DNA of 64,000 bases from Synergistaceae bacterium (GTDB taxonomy: Bacteria > Synergistota > Synergistia > Synergistales > Synergistaceae), in NCBI GenBank assembly GCA_031289775.1, contig JAITOY010000038.1, forward strand, positions 1 to 64,000. Direction: 5' to 3'. A model generated the notes under the pieces. The model searched no databases and was not told the DNA's origin. It worked only from the letters and a program-made list of their open reading frames with translations. Made by a program: the position numbers and the translations under genes. This document shows positions 26,067 to 34,512 of this stretch, one piece after another. Within the stretch, counting starts at the first letter, position 1. Every line of letters starts with the position of its first letter.

Positions 26067-26588
26067 ATGAGCAATGCGCTGAAGGGACGGGCGTGGGTGT
26101 TCTCGGACGACGTGGACACCGACCTTATTTACCACAACAAATACCTCGCGGAGACGGATCCCAAAAACATGCCGCAGTAATCGTTCGAGTACTATCCCGG
26201 CAAGGAGGGCTTCGCGAAGCAGGTAAAGCCGGGCGACTTCGTGGTGGCCGGCAAAAATTTCGGGTGCGGGTCGAGCCGCGAGCACGCCGTATACTGCCTG
26301 AAGGAAGCGGGAGTCCCTGCGATACTGGCCGAGACCTGTTCCCGCATCTACTACCGCAACGCCATCAACAACGGCTACCCGGTGCTATTCGTCAAAGGCC
26401 TCTCGGACGCCATAAAATCCGGCAAGATAAAGGACGGAGACTCGCTCGCGGTCGAGATGGATACCGGCACGATCGAGGACGAGACGAGCGGCGCGCTTTT
26501 CCACGGCGACGCGGTGAGCGACCTCGAGAGGGACATCATGACCGCCGGCGGTCTGATCCCATATCTCAAGGCACAGAAGAGCGGATGA
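26067..26588 (+). pseudogene. Aconitase-type small subunit interrupted by an in-frame TAA
   Basis: The frame encodes a 173-residue LeuD-type swivel subunit in which codon 38 is TAA (26178-26180). Family-like sequence continues on both sides without a frameshift: VFSDDVDTDLIYHNKYL before it, and SFEYYPGKEG, then GKNFGCGSSREHA after it. The sister gene has Tyr at the equivalent place (MAQY versus MPQ-stop), so a single TAC/TAT-to-TAA change explains it. Translation restarting at GTG 26241 would lose the DVDTD substrate loop. It could be a recent pseudogene, a sequence error or stop readthrough. GGGGG precedes the ATG, and the next gene overlaps by 4 bases. Confidence 0.85.
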
Positions 26589-27850
26589 AAAAAATGGGAT
26601 ATACGGTTGCTGAAAAGGCCCTCGGCAGGGCCGCGGGGTACAATGCGCGCGCGAACGAGGTCGTCACGGTCGAGCCCGATTTCTGCATGAGCCACGACAA
26701 CACCGGGCCGATCTCGCGCACGTTCAAAAAAATCGGGGTCAAAAACGTCTGGAAGCCGGAGCGACTCGTCGTCATACTCGACCACGGCGTACCAGCCCCG
26801 TCCAGCGACCACGCCGTCAACCACAAGGAGGCGCGCGAGTTCATGGCCGAGCAGGGCGCGCCGCACTTCTTCGACGTCACAAGCGCCGGAGGAGTCTGCC
26901 ACCAAAAGTTCTGCGAGGAGGGCTTCGCCCTGCCAGGGATCGTAGTCATAGGCAGCGACAGTCACACATGCACTTATGGGGCGTTCGGGACGTTCGCAAC
27001 CGGCATAGGGCGCAGCGAGATGGCCGCCGCATGGGCGACTGGCAAAATATGGTTCAAGGTACCGGAGAGCATGAAGATAAACGTCTCCGGCAAGTTCAAA
27101 AAAGGCGTCACGCCGAAGGACTTCATCCTGAAGGCGATGGGCGACGTAAAATCGGACGGCGCGGACTATATGAGCGTCGAGTTCCATGGAAGCGGCATCA
27201 CGGACATGAGCATTGCCGGCCGCATGACGCTCTGTAACCTCGGAATAGAGATGGGGGCCAAGAACGCGGTCTGCGCGCCAGATCAGAAGACGCTCGATTA
27301 TATAAAAAACAGGGAGAAAACTGAGGACTGGGAGGCGCTGTGGGCCGACCCAGACGCGGTTTACGCGAAAGAGCTCTCCTACGACCTTGGGGATATCGCT
27401 CCCGGAGTGGCAAAGCCCCACACGGTAGACAACTACGCGTCGATCGACGAGGTAAAAGGAACGAAGGTCGACCAGGCGTTCCTCGGAAGCTGCACGAACG
27501 GGAGGCTCGAGGATCTGAGAGAGGCCGCCTCCGTTTTGAAGGGCAAAAAAGTCGCGGTGCGAACGATAGTGATCCCGGCGTCGTGGAACATCTACCGCGA
27601 GGCCATACGCGACGGGACTATCGAGACGCTCCTGGACGCGGGCTGCATAATCTGCAACTCCGGCTGCGGGCCGTGTCTCGGCGCCCACATGGGTACGCTC
27701 GCCCCGGGCGAGGTCTGCGTCAGCACCGCGAACCGGAACTTCAAGGGGCGCATGGGCAACAAGGACAGCTTCATATACCTAGCGAGCCCGTACACTGTCG
27801 CTATCAGCGCGATCAAAGGCGAGCTCTCCGACCCCAGGGAGGCGTTTTAG
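26585..27850 (+). CDS. Aconitase/3-isopropylmalate dehydratase-type large subunit, canonical
   Basis: A 421-residue large subunit of a [4Fe-4S] hydro-lyase that moves a hydroxyl between adjacent carbons of a 2- or 3-hydroxy acid. Canonical motifs are the DH pair (D66-H67 in VILDHGVP), GVCHQ, GSDSHTCTYGAFGTFATGIG, GSCTNGR and the cluster cysteines in CGPC. The ATG overlaps the stop of the interrupted small-subunit gene (ATGA), so its translation may depend on ribosomes reaching that stop. The substrate could be isopropylmalate, homocitrate or a related acid. Clustering with catabolic genes, rather than leuA or leuB, argues against simple leucine synthesis. Confidence 0.9.
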   Translation: MKKMGYTVAEKALGRAAGYNARANEVVTVEPDFCMSHDNTGPISRTFKKIGVKNVWKPERLVVILDHGVPAPSSDHAVNHKEAREFMAEQGAPHFFDVTSAGGVCHQKFCEEGFALPGIVVIGSDSHTCTYGAFGTFATGIGRSEMAAAWATGKIWFKVPESMKINVSGKFKKGVTPKDFILKAMGDVKSDGADYMSVEFHGSGITDMSIAGRMTLCNLGIEMGAKNAVCAPDQKTLDYIKNREKTEDWEALWADPDAVYAKELSYDLGDIAPGVAKPHTVDNYASIDEVKGTKVDQAFLGSCTNGRLEDLREAASVLKGKKVAVRTIVIPASWNIYREAIRDGTIETLLDAGCIICNSGCGPCLGAHMGTLAPGEVCVSTANRNFKGRMGNKDSFIYLASPYTVAISAIKGELSDPREAF

Positions 27851-27851
27851 C

Positions 27852-28346
27852 ATGAAGATAAAAGGCAGGGTCTGGAAGTACGGGGACGACGTCAACACAG
27901 ACGTCATATTCGCCGGCAAATACACTTACACAGTGAAGGAGCGGGCCGACATGGCCCAGTATGCCCTGGAGGATCTCGACCCGGATTTCGCGAAGAACGT
28001 AAAACCCGGCGACGTAATAGTGGCCGGCAAAAACTGGGGCTGCGGCTCCAGCCGCGAACAGGCGGCGATCTGCCTCAAGGAGCTTGAGCTCGGCGCGATA
28101 ATAGCGAAAAGCTTCGCCCGCATTCATTATCGAAACTGCCTCAACGAGGGGCTGCCCATCCTCATAAGCGCGGAGGCGCAAGACCTCGTCAAAAACGGCG
28201 ATGAAATCGAGATCGACTTTGACCTCGGCGTCATTAAAGCAGGCGGACGCGAGGTAAAGTTCCCGCCATACCCGAAGTTCGTGCAGGGATTGGTGAACGA
28301 CGGCGGTCTTATCCCTCACGTCAAAAAATCTCTGGGGCTCGCCTGA
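27852..28346 (+). CDS. Aconitase/3-isopropylmalate dehydratase-type small subunit, intact
   Basis: A 164-residue swivel subunit partnering the canonical large subunit one base upstream. Motifs are GDDVNTDVIFAGKY with the substrate-specificity loop KYTYT, GKNWGCGSSREQA and ARIHYRNCLNEGLP. The specificity loop is neither the classic YLVS/YLVY of isopropylmalate enzymes nor the YLRT of homoaconitases, so the substrate remains open. The length is typical for stand-alone LeuD-type subunits. Confidence 0.92.
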   Translation: MKIKGRVWKYGDDVNTDVIFAGKYTYTVKERADMAQYALEDLDPDFAKNVKPGDVIVAGKNWGCGSSREQAAICLKELELGAIIAKSFARIHYRNCLNEGLPILISAEAQDLVKNGDEIEIDFDLGVIKAGGREVKFPPYPKFVQGLVNDGGLIPHVKKSLGLA

Positions 28347-28409
28347 CCCAGTAAACAGATGACTTATATGTTGGGTTAGGTATTTTTGTATATCCCTCGC
28401 TTTGTTTTG

Positions 28410-28418
28410 TGCTAAAAT
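28410..28418 (+). promoter_or_regulatory. Extended -10 element before the split-barrel gene
   Basis: TGcTAAAAT is an extended -10, with no good -35. It lies in the gap after the small subunit and would give the split-barrel and dehydrogenase genes their own transcript. Confidence 0.3.
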
Positions 28419-28452
28419 TCCTCACAATGATATATGCATGGAGGGGATTAGC

Positions 28453-28896
28453 ATGAGTGATAACGAGAGCGCACTTTCCCAGAAAGAAGCGCGCACGAAG
28501 GCGGAGAAGCTGTTGTCGGGCACAAAAACGGTGTTTCTCGCCACGAACGGCAGCCATGGGCACCCTAACGTAAGAGCGATGATGCCTCTGGTCTATGAGG
28601 GCGTCGAGACTTTGTGGTTCAGTACGTCGCTCGAGTCGAGCAAGATAATCGAGCTTGTAAAGGACAACAAGGCGGCGGTTTTTGGTTATTCACAGCGGGC
28701 AAAGGCCGAATTCCGCCTGTGGGGGGAGATCGCCATCCTCGATGATCTCGTATCCAGAAAGCGGATTTGGACGGACGAGCTGAAAGAGCAGTTCCCCGAG
28801 GGAGTGAACGACCCTGATTTAAGGGTTCTTCGTTTTAACGTGGTGTCCGGGTTGTTCACCGGGAAGGACGGAAAGAACGGCATTTTTACAATTTAA
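28453..28896 (+). CDS. Pyridoxamine 5'-phosphate oxidase-type split-barrel protein
   Basis: A 147-residue FMN-binding split-barrel fold protein. Family features are VFLATNGSHGHPNVRAM near the N terminus, LWFSTSLESSKIIELVKDN and FRLWGEIAILDD. Such proteins include FMN- or F420-using reductases and stress proteins; the reaction here is unknown. ATG 28453 is preferred for GAGGGG upstream; the in-frame extension contains the promoter element. It lies between the isomerase operon and the IDH-like gene, and may simply be co-regulated. Confidence 0.87.
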   Translation: MSDNESALSQKEARTKAEKLLSGTKTVFLATNGSHGHPNVRAMMPLVYEGVETLWFSTSLESSKIIELVKDNKAAVFGYSQRAKAEFRLWGEIAILDDLVSRKRIWTDELKEQFPEGVNDPDLRVLRFNVVSGLFTGKDGKNGIFTI

Positions 28897-28901
28897 CGTC
28901 T

Positions 28902-28959
28902 GCCGGGCGCTTATCGTTTTAGGAGCCTCCCGGCGGCGAACAAACTGGGAGGTCTTTTT
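28902..28959 (+). promoter_or_regulatory. Mutually exclusive hairpins burying the next gene's ribosome site
   Basis: GCCGGG (28902-28907) can pair with CCCGGC (28929-28934). The overlapping CCTCCC (28926-28931) can instead pair with GGGAGG (28947-28952), which is the Shine-Dalgarno of the ATG at 28960 and is followed by TCTTTTT. The second hairpin would act as terminator and as ribosome-site lock, and the first would free it. No known riboswitch consensus was recognised. Confidence 0.45.
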
Positions 28960-30219
28960 ATGTTTCGCGATGTTATGAAGGTACGAGAGAATAAGGATCG
29001 CTACAAGGTCTGTTATATGTCCGGCGACGACTCCGGCTTTGATATGATGGAGGGCGCGTTGCTTGTCCTAGAGGCCATGAACCTTCCAATAGACTGGGTG
29101 AGGGCCGATCTGGGCTGGTGCATGTGGGAGAAGTCGATCGCGAAGTTTGGCGAGGGCGACCCGAGGTGCAACACTGTCCCGCCAGAGACGATAGAATCTA
29201 TAAAAAACACAGATGCCACGCTGATGGCCGCCATAACGTCGAAGGCTGGCGTCAAGGGCTTCAAGTCCGCCATACTTCAAATGCGGCAGCTGTTCGACCT
29301 TTACATCAACCTACGCCCGGCCAAGACCCTGCCCGGAATCGGCACGCCCCTCAAGGGAGACCCGAAAATCGACATAGTGATGTTCCGCGAGAACACCGAG
29401 GATCTGTACGCGGCTGTGGAGTTCTGTCCGCTGCCGAAGGAGCACTTCGACATGCACCCCGGCATGGAGCGCTTCAAAAAGAGCAGCGAGGTCGCCGTCT
29501 CCTGGAGGGTCTTCTCGAAGGAGGGCTGCGAGAGGATCATCCGCGCCGCGTTCGAGTACGCAAAAACTACGGGCCGCAAGACCGTTCATTGCGGCAATAA
29601 AGCGAACGTGATCCGCCAGACGGACGGCATGATGAAAAGAATATTCCTCGAAATAGCTAAGGAATACGAGCAGTACGGCATCAAAGGCATCGAGGAGAAC
29701 GCCGACGCCACGGCGATGTGGCTCATCAAGAACCCGCAGGACTACAGCGTGGTAGTCGCGAGCAACGTGTTCGGGGATATCCTCTCCGACGAGGCGAGCC
29801 AGCTGACAGGCGGGCTCGGCTTCGCCCCGAGCGGCAACATAGGCGAGAACACCGCCCTCTTCGAGCCGTCGAGCGGTTCCGTCCCCAAGTATGCGCACAA
29901 GTATCGGGTAAACCCCTCCGCGATGCTTTTGACGTCGAAGATGATGCTCGAGTACCTCGGCCTGGGCGACGAGGGAGCAAAGATTGAGCGAGCGATAGGA
30001 GAGGTTCTGGTCGAGAACAAGCCCGGCACACTCACGTACGACGTACTCCGCGACTTCCGCGGCGACCCGGACTGGGAGAAAAACGCCGCGAGCACGATAG
30101 ACATGGCCGCAGCCATAGCCCAAAAGATAAACCCAAGATTCACTGGCGACGTCCTCGAAAAAGCGAAAGCAAAAGCAAAGGACATGTGCGACTGGACAAA
30201 ACCTGTAGGCTTTAAGTAA
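28960..30219 (+). CDS. Isocitrate/isopropylmalate dehydrogenase-family enzyme, divergent
   Basis: A 419-residue beta-decarboxylating dehydrogenase. The substrate loop is SAILQMRQLFDLYINLRP (about 105-122), with the Ser used by isocitrate-type members. The metal Asp residues lie in NVFGDILSD. Two features are unusual. The N-terminal GDGIGPE motif reads GDDSGFD, and the cofactor loop HGSAP reads SGSVP (about residue 304), losing its His. These suggest altered substrate or cofactor use. It probably acts on the product of the neighbouring hydro-lyases, giving a 2-keto acid and CO2. The ribosome site lies inside a predicted hairpin. Confidence 0.87.
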   Translation: MFRDVMKVRENKDRYKVCYMSGDDSGFDMMEGALLVLEAMNLPIDWVRADLGWCMWEKSIAKFGEGDPRCNTVPPETIESIKNTDATLMAAITSKAGVKGFKSAILQMRQLFDLYINLRPAKTLPGIGTPLKGDPKIDIVMFRENTEDLYAAVEFCPLPKEHFDMHPGMERFKKSSEVAVSWRVFSKEGCERIIRAAFEYAKTTGRKTVHCGNKANVIRQTDGMMKRIFLEIAKEYEQYGIKGIEENADATAMWLIKNPQDYSVVVASNVFGDILSDEASQLTGGLGFAPSGNIGENTALFEPSSGSVPKYAHKYRVNPSAMLLTSKMMLEYLGLGDEGAKIERAIGEVLVENKPGTLTYDVLRDFRGDPDWEKNAASTIDMAAAIAQKINPRFTGDVLEKAKAKAKDMCDWTKPVGFK

Positions 30220-30237
30220 AAACAGAACCGAGACCAA

Positions 30238-30268
30238 AAAACGCCCTCCTCAACCGCGAGGGCGTTTT
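30238..30268. terminator. Intrinsic terminator after the dehydrogenase gene
   Basis: An 11-bp stem (AAAACGCCCTC/GAGGGCGTTTT) with a 9-base loop and A/T-rich flanks on both sides can work in both directions between the convergent genes. Confidence 0.85.
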
Positions 30269-30281
30269 CGTATACGCAACG

Positions 30282-30314
30282 GCCGGCTACGCCGTCGAGG
30301 ACAGCGTAGCCGGC
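30282..30314. terminator. Second hairpin between convergent genes
   Basis: An 11-bp GC-rich stem (GCCGGCTACGC/GCGTAGCCGGC) with an 11-base loop lies just downstream of the first terminator. It has no T tract. It may back up termination of the minus-strand zinc-ribbon gene. Confidence 0.5.
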
Positions 30315-30352
30315 TGTATTCAGGATGTGATCTCGTCCAGAAAGTTATATTA

Positions 30353-31984
30353 TCAATAATCCTTCTGTCTGCCGCAGTTCCTGCACTTCTTGAAGAACCT
30401 GCTGAACGCGCCCCCGCAGTGCTGACAGAAGCCTTTCCTCCTCCACTCTACGCGCTGCTCCTGCAACTGCCTGTTGCGGCTAGTGATATCGGCGCTCTCC
30501 TTTTTATCCTCTTTTTTCTCATCAAGGGATCTTAGCTCGGCCTTCGCGATTATGACGTAACCGTTCGCTTGATCCTCGACATTACTCGCGGGCTCGCTGG
30601 GCGCAACTGTCGAACCATCGTAATCCGAGCAGTAATACGGGTCGCATAAATGCAGCTCGGAGTAATCGTCGCTGATAAACTCAATCCAGAAGGAGCGCTT
30701 TAATTCGCGCCCGCTGCCCTTTGTCGTAGTGGTGAATATGCCGTTTTCGTCGAGCGGCGACTCGGAGGCGTACTCCTCCCGCTTCGGTCCCTCAGGTTTG
30801 AGGGTCTCCTCCATGTAATTCGTCAGCCCGTTTCTGTACAACATGAAGTGATGTCTCTTATCTCCGTTTTCATCAGCTATTTTTTCACTTTTGTAGTAAA
30901 TGTACGACAAATTTGTCTCGCCAGACAAATCGAGAGTCATCATTCGCTTGTGCAGACCGTCCTTCAGGAAGGCGATCTTGCGCCTGTGAGTATCGCGCCC
31001 GTAATGGTAGCGGTCGACTATCTCATCCATGCTCTTGGTGTCCGCCAGGTCGCAGGCACGATCAAAGGCGAACTTCGCGGCCGTTGAAAAAAAACCGCTC
31101 AGATTCCTGGTGTAGTAAAGCAGCAATCCCCACCAGCCCCTGTGATCCTCTGGGTATTCCTTTATCACTCCGTCGAAAATAGCGTAAGCGCCCTGCATCT
31201 TGCCCTCCGCCATAAGCGCCATACCCTTTCGCATTGTCTCGTCCAGAATCTTGTTTCCCTCGGCGGAGAGTGCGGCGACATTCTCGCCCGTGCTCGCCGG
31301 GACGGCTTCCTCGGGTTCTGGCGCGCTCTTCAGGTCGTAGTCGATGTCTAACGCCGCGCTTTGGGACGGCAACTCGCCATATTGGCCGTAGTCGGCCTCG
31401 ACTGCCGGCTGCTGATCCAGTGGCGCTGGTTGAGGCAGCGTGACATGTTCTCCACTATGCGCGCTCTCCTCAACTGACGGCGCGACTTGCTGAACTAACG
31501 CGGGCGCCGCCGCGTTCTGGTCGGGCGCTGGAGTTTGCTCGCCTCCAGAGGAGTTCTCCGTGACCCCTGAGAGCGACACCCCATACTGGGCGTAACTGGA
31601 GACGGAGTGATCCTGCGGCGCCGGCGGCGTGTACGCGTAATCGGACTTGCCAGCCGCAGCGGGAGCGGCCTCTGGCGTCTGATCCAGATCCGGATCAGGA
31701 TCAGACGCGGCATATTGAACATCCGACGGAGCGCCTGGGTCTGGAGACGGCGTGTGTTGGGTAAAAACAACGCCGATCTCCGCTAACCCAAAATCAGACG
31801 CACTGACCTCCAACTGGCGCCGACTCTTGGAAGTTTCCCTCTCGTTATCGGCCTGTGCCGGCCCGGGACGTTTTTTCTCCTTTACAACCTTGACCCGGAT
31901 GCCGCAATTAGCGCATTCCTCGTAATCGCCCTTGGGGGACAGTCTTATCGTTCCCCCGCATAAGTTGCACTTGCGTTCCTCCAT
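30353..31984 (-). CDS. Protein with N- and C-terminal zinc ribbons and a Pro/Ala/Gln-rich linker
   Basis: A 543-residue protein I cannot assign to a family. It opens with a zinc ribbon (CNLCGG at 5-10 and CANC near 22) and ends with a second one (CQHCGG and CRNCGRQ). Residues about 40-240 are a low-complexity Pro/Ala/Gln/Glu linker with several tyrosine-centred repeats (YAQYGVS, YGQYGEL). Residues about 250-340 look TPR-like (GMALMAEGKMQGAYAIFDGVI). A beta-rich domain follows. No membrane segment or signal peptide is seen. GGGAGGGG precedes the ATG. The paired zinc ribbons suggest a scaffold, which is inference. Confidence 0.8.
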   Translation of the reverse strand: MEERKCNLCGGTIRLSPKGDYEECANCGIRVKVVKEKKRPGPAQADNERETSKSRRQLEVSASDFGLAEIGVVFTQHTPSPDPGAPSDVQYAASDPDPDLDQTPEAAPAAAGKSDYAYTPPAPQDHSVSSYAQYGVSLSGVTENSSGGEQTPAPDQNAAAPALVQQVAPSVEESAHSGEHVTLPQPAPLDQQPAVEADYGQYGELPSQSAALDIDYDLKSAPEPEEAVPASTGENVAALSAEGNKILDETMRKGMALMAEGKMQGAYAIFDGVIKEYPEDHRGWWGLLLYYTRNLSGFFSTAAKFAFDRACDLADTKSMDEIVDRYHYGRDTHRRKIAFLKDGLHKRMMTLDLSGETNLSYIYYKSEKIADENGDKRHHFMLYRNGLTNYMEETLKPEGPKREEYASESPLDENGIFTTTTKGSGRELKRSFWIEFISDDYSELHLCDPYYCSDYDGSTVAPSEPASNVEDQANGYVIIAKAELRSLDEKKEDKKESADITSRNRQLQEQRVEWRRKGFCQHCGGAFSRFFKKCRNCGRQKDY

Positions 31985-32082
31985 CGTTATCCCCTCCCTA
32001 TCTGGCGGTGGAGTTGCCGTAGAGAAGCCCTGCTTTATTGTCAGAGGCGCAAAGCGTAAAATAAATAATTGTCACCCTGGCG

Positions 32083-32646
32083 TCAGCTCTCTATGCCCTT
32101 TCTTGCCCTTACTCCCTTTTGGTAGTAGTGTTTTATCTCCCTCATCTCGGTCACAAGGTCGGCGCGCTCGATTAATGCTGTCGTCGCGCCCCTGCCTGTG
32201 ATGACGAGCTCGACGGCCTCCGGCCTCTCGTCCACAAAGCGAAGCAGGGCGGACTCCTCGAGCAGGCCGAGCTTTACCGCAACGTTGGCCTCGTCTAGCA
32301 CCACGAGCTGGTATCGTCCGCGCCTCATCTCGCGAAGCGCGTCCGCGAGACCGTCTCGTGCGGCTGCTATGTCCTCCTCCTCAGGGGCTCTCAGGACAAA
32401 GCAGCCTTTTCCGTACTGCCTGCAGACAAACGCATCGCCGACTGGGATGGACTCCAAGGATTCTATCTCGCTGTACCTGCCGCCTTTTATGAACTGCGCG
32501 AAAAAAACATTCATCCCAGCTCCCAGCGCTCTCACCACGAGCCCTATAGCCGCCGTTGTCTTGCCCTTGCCGTCGCCGGTATATACCTGCACATAACCAC
32601 GGTCAAACTCGTCCCTCATGTTGTCGTAGTTCGAAGCGCCGCCCAT
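32083..32646 (-). CDS. cobO: Corrinoid (cob(I)yrinic acid a,c-diamide) adenosyltransferase
   Basis: A 187-residue CobO/BtuR/CobA-type ATP:corrinoid adenosyltransferase, which adds the 5'-deoxyadenosyl ligand to cobalt(I) corrinoids in the cytoplasm. The P-loop is GDGKGKTT (about 24-31) in the family context VYTGDGKGKTTAAIGL, with FAQFIKGG, LVVLDEANVA and the C-terminal VTEMREIKHYY. GGAGGT precedes the ATG. It lies 12 bases behind the chemoreceptor gene and away from the cbi operon at 50 kb, with which it must cooperate to make adenosylcobalamin. Confidence 0.95.
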   Translation of the reverse strand: MGGASNYDNMRDEFDRGYVQVYTGDGKGKTTAAIGLVVRALGAGMNVFFAQFIKGGRYSEIESLESIPVGDAFVCRQYGKGCFVLRAPEEEDIAAARDGLADALREMRRGRYQLVVLDEANVAVKLGLLEESALLRFVDERPEAVELVITGRGATTALIERADLVTEMREIKHYYQKGVRARKGIES

Positions 32647-32658
32647 ACGGTGACCTCC

Positions 32659-34431
32659 TTAATTTGGAAGAGCCCTCAATCGATCGGCCCTTGTCGGGTT
32701 ATACTCCCCCTGGTTCGCTAGCCTGAAGAACGCCAGCTCGCCCCTGAGTTCGACGGAAAGGGTCGCCAGGCCCTCCGCCCCCTGCGCTACTCGCTCTGCA
32801 GCCGAGGCTACCTCCGCTGCGCTCGTGCGGATGTTCTCGCCGGTATTTGCCGTATCGCCTATCTTCAGGGACATTTGCTGAATCGTCTCCGCGATCTCCT
32901 CGCTGGAGGCGGCCTGCTGTTGCGCGACAGCCGCTAGATCTTGCGTCGAGGACGCGATGTCCTTCAGGTAGTCTATCATACTGTTTATCGCTGACTCGGT
33001 CTCAGCGGACAACGCCTTCGCCTTTGTCGATTTATCAACGTTTTCCTGCGAGAAGTTCACGATCGTATCGAGATCCCCGGCTATGGCGGACGCAAGTTCG
33101 GCGATGCTTCCGGCGGCGACGTTGCTATTCTCGGCGAGTTTGCGAACCTCCTCGGCAACGACCGCAAAACCGCGCCCGGCTTCTCCAGCCCGCGCGGCTT
33201 CTATCGCAGCGTTCAGCGCGAGCAGGTTCGTCTGGTCGGCAATACCCCCTATCTGGGAGACAAAACCCTGTATCTGGCGCGCCCTGTTGCCAAGTTCCAG
33301 CACAGCTGACGTCGTCGAGGAGGAGGACTCGGCTACATCGCTGATGCCGTCTGCGACTCGCTTTAGGGCGCCGACTCCAGCATCGCCCGCTGTGAGCGCC
33401 TCGTCAACCCTTCTGGCTATGTCGGTCCCCTTCTCAGCGGTGGCCTGAGCGCCTGCGGCGACCTCCTGAACAGTGGCGGTGACCTCCTCGCCCGACGACG
33501 CGAGTTTGTCGAGGTTGACGCTCATCTCGTCGACGTTCGCCCTGAACTCCTCCACAGACGCGTTAGTCTCCTCGGCCATGGCCGAGAACTCGTGAGCCGT
33601 CTCAGAGATGTTGCGGCTCGCGTTGTTCACAGAGCCAATCACGCGGTTCAGCACGGATGACATGTTCTGGAGCGTCCCGCCCATCTGCGCGACTTCGTCC
33701 TTCCCACCGCTTCCAAGCGCCACAGTGAGATCGCCCGTAGCGAACATTTCCACGCCCGCGCGAAGGGCGCCGAGCGGACGAGTTATGGCAACGGATATCC
33801 CAAGGCCGACGAGCGCGCCGACGACGATGGCGAGCGCGGACAAAATCACGGTTATCCGGACGGACACGTCAGCCTCGTCTATAGACGAGTCCTTTGTGTC
33901 TTCGGCGAGACTCATAAGAAGATCCACCAGCTCCCCAAAGCTGTTGAAATAAGCCTCCTCCAGGGAGCTTACCTCCTGGGACGCAAGAAGCGCGTAACCC
34001 TCGGAGTTCTTGTTGTCCATCCCCATTCGGAGCACCCTGTCCTGTACCGGGGTAATCTTTTCCATCGTCGACTCCAGCCTGGCGAGAATCTCCCTCTCCT
34101 TGCCGCTCATGTTCGTTTTCTTGTACGATCCTATGTAGCCGCTGATTTTCTTCCTGCTCTCAGCCACCTGCGCCGCGAAGGATCTCATATAAGCCTCATC
34201 GGTGGCCAGCAGGGACTCGATAACGACAAAACGCACGTGCCGCGCCTCCGTCTCCGCATCCCCCATCACGATGGCCGGAATAGAGTAATTGTCATACAGC
34301 ATCGCCATATTATCTTCAAGGTTTCTGCTCACGCGGTATCCCAAAAACGTCGTCGCCGCTATCAGAAACAACATGAGACCGACGAGCGACATTATTTTCG
34401 ACCTTGTTTTCAAATTCCCGAACCACGACAT
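32659..34431 (-). CDS. Methyl-accepting chemotaxis protein
   Basis: A 590-residue transmembrane chemoreceptor. It has TM1 (about 14-32), a periplasmic four-helix-bundle sensor (about 35-180, typical of 4HB receptors), TM2 (about 188-208), HAMP (about 210-260) and a long signalling coiled coil. The hairpin tip reads [20 protein letters not shown], then [13 protein letters not shown], the site that contacts CheA and CheW. The start MSWFGNL is chosen for GGGAG 11 bases upstream; an extension to 34470 is open. The ligand cannot be inferred. Confidence 0.95.
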   Translation of the reverse strand: MSWFGNLKTRSKIMSLVGLMLFLIAATTFLGYRVSRNLEDNMAMLYDNYSIPAIVMGDAETEARHVRFVVIESLLATDEAYMRSFAAQVAESRKKISGYIGSYKKTNMSGKEREILARLESTMEKITPVQDRVLRMGMDNKNSEGYALLASQEVSSLEEAYFNSFGELVDLLMSLAEDTKDSSIDEADVSVRITVILSALAIVVGALVGLGISVAITRPLGALRAGVEMFATGDLTVALGSGGKDEVAQMGGTLQNMSSVLNRVIGSVNNASRNISETAHEFSAMAEETNASVEEFRANVDEMSVNLDKLASSGEEVTATVQEVAAGAQATAEKGTDIARRVDEALTAGDAGVGALKRVADGISDVAESSSSTTSAVLELGNRARQIQGFVSQIGGIADQTNLLALNAAIEAARAGEAGRGFAVVAEEVRKLAENSNVAAGSIAELASAIAGDLDTIVNFSQENVDKSTKAKALSAETESAINSMIDYLKDIASSTQDLAAVAQQQAASSEEIAETIQQMSLKIGDTANTGENIRTSAAEVASAAERVAQGAEGLATLSVELRGELAFFRLANQGEYNPTRADRLRALPN

Positions 34432-34512
34432 AACGTTTATCACTCCCACCTGTCCTATCGTAACAACCATCGGGCAATCTTAAAAGGGTAAATTATCCTT
34501 ATTTCCGCCTAA

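Noticed and set aside
26178-26180. Stop codon recoding such as pyrrolysine or selenocysteine
   Set aside because: The codon is TAA, not TAG or TGA, and no recoding signal is seen. A point mutation or sequence error is simpler.
26241-26588. Independent gene starting downstream of the in-frame TAA
   Set aside because: It would lack the DVDTD substrate loop of the small subunit, and no ribosome site fits. It is better seen as the remainder of the interrupted gene.
26093-27850. 585-codon ORF reading through into the second large subunit
   Set aside because: The first 164 codons are an out-of-frame, Arg-rich reading of the small-subunit region. The true start is ATG 26585, overlapping the previous stop.
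30282-30314. Attachment site or mobile-element end
   Set aside because: The palindromic 11-bp arms look like a hairpin between convergent genes. No integrase, transposase or target duplication is near.
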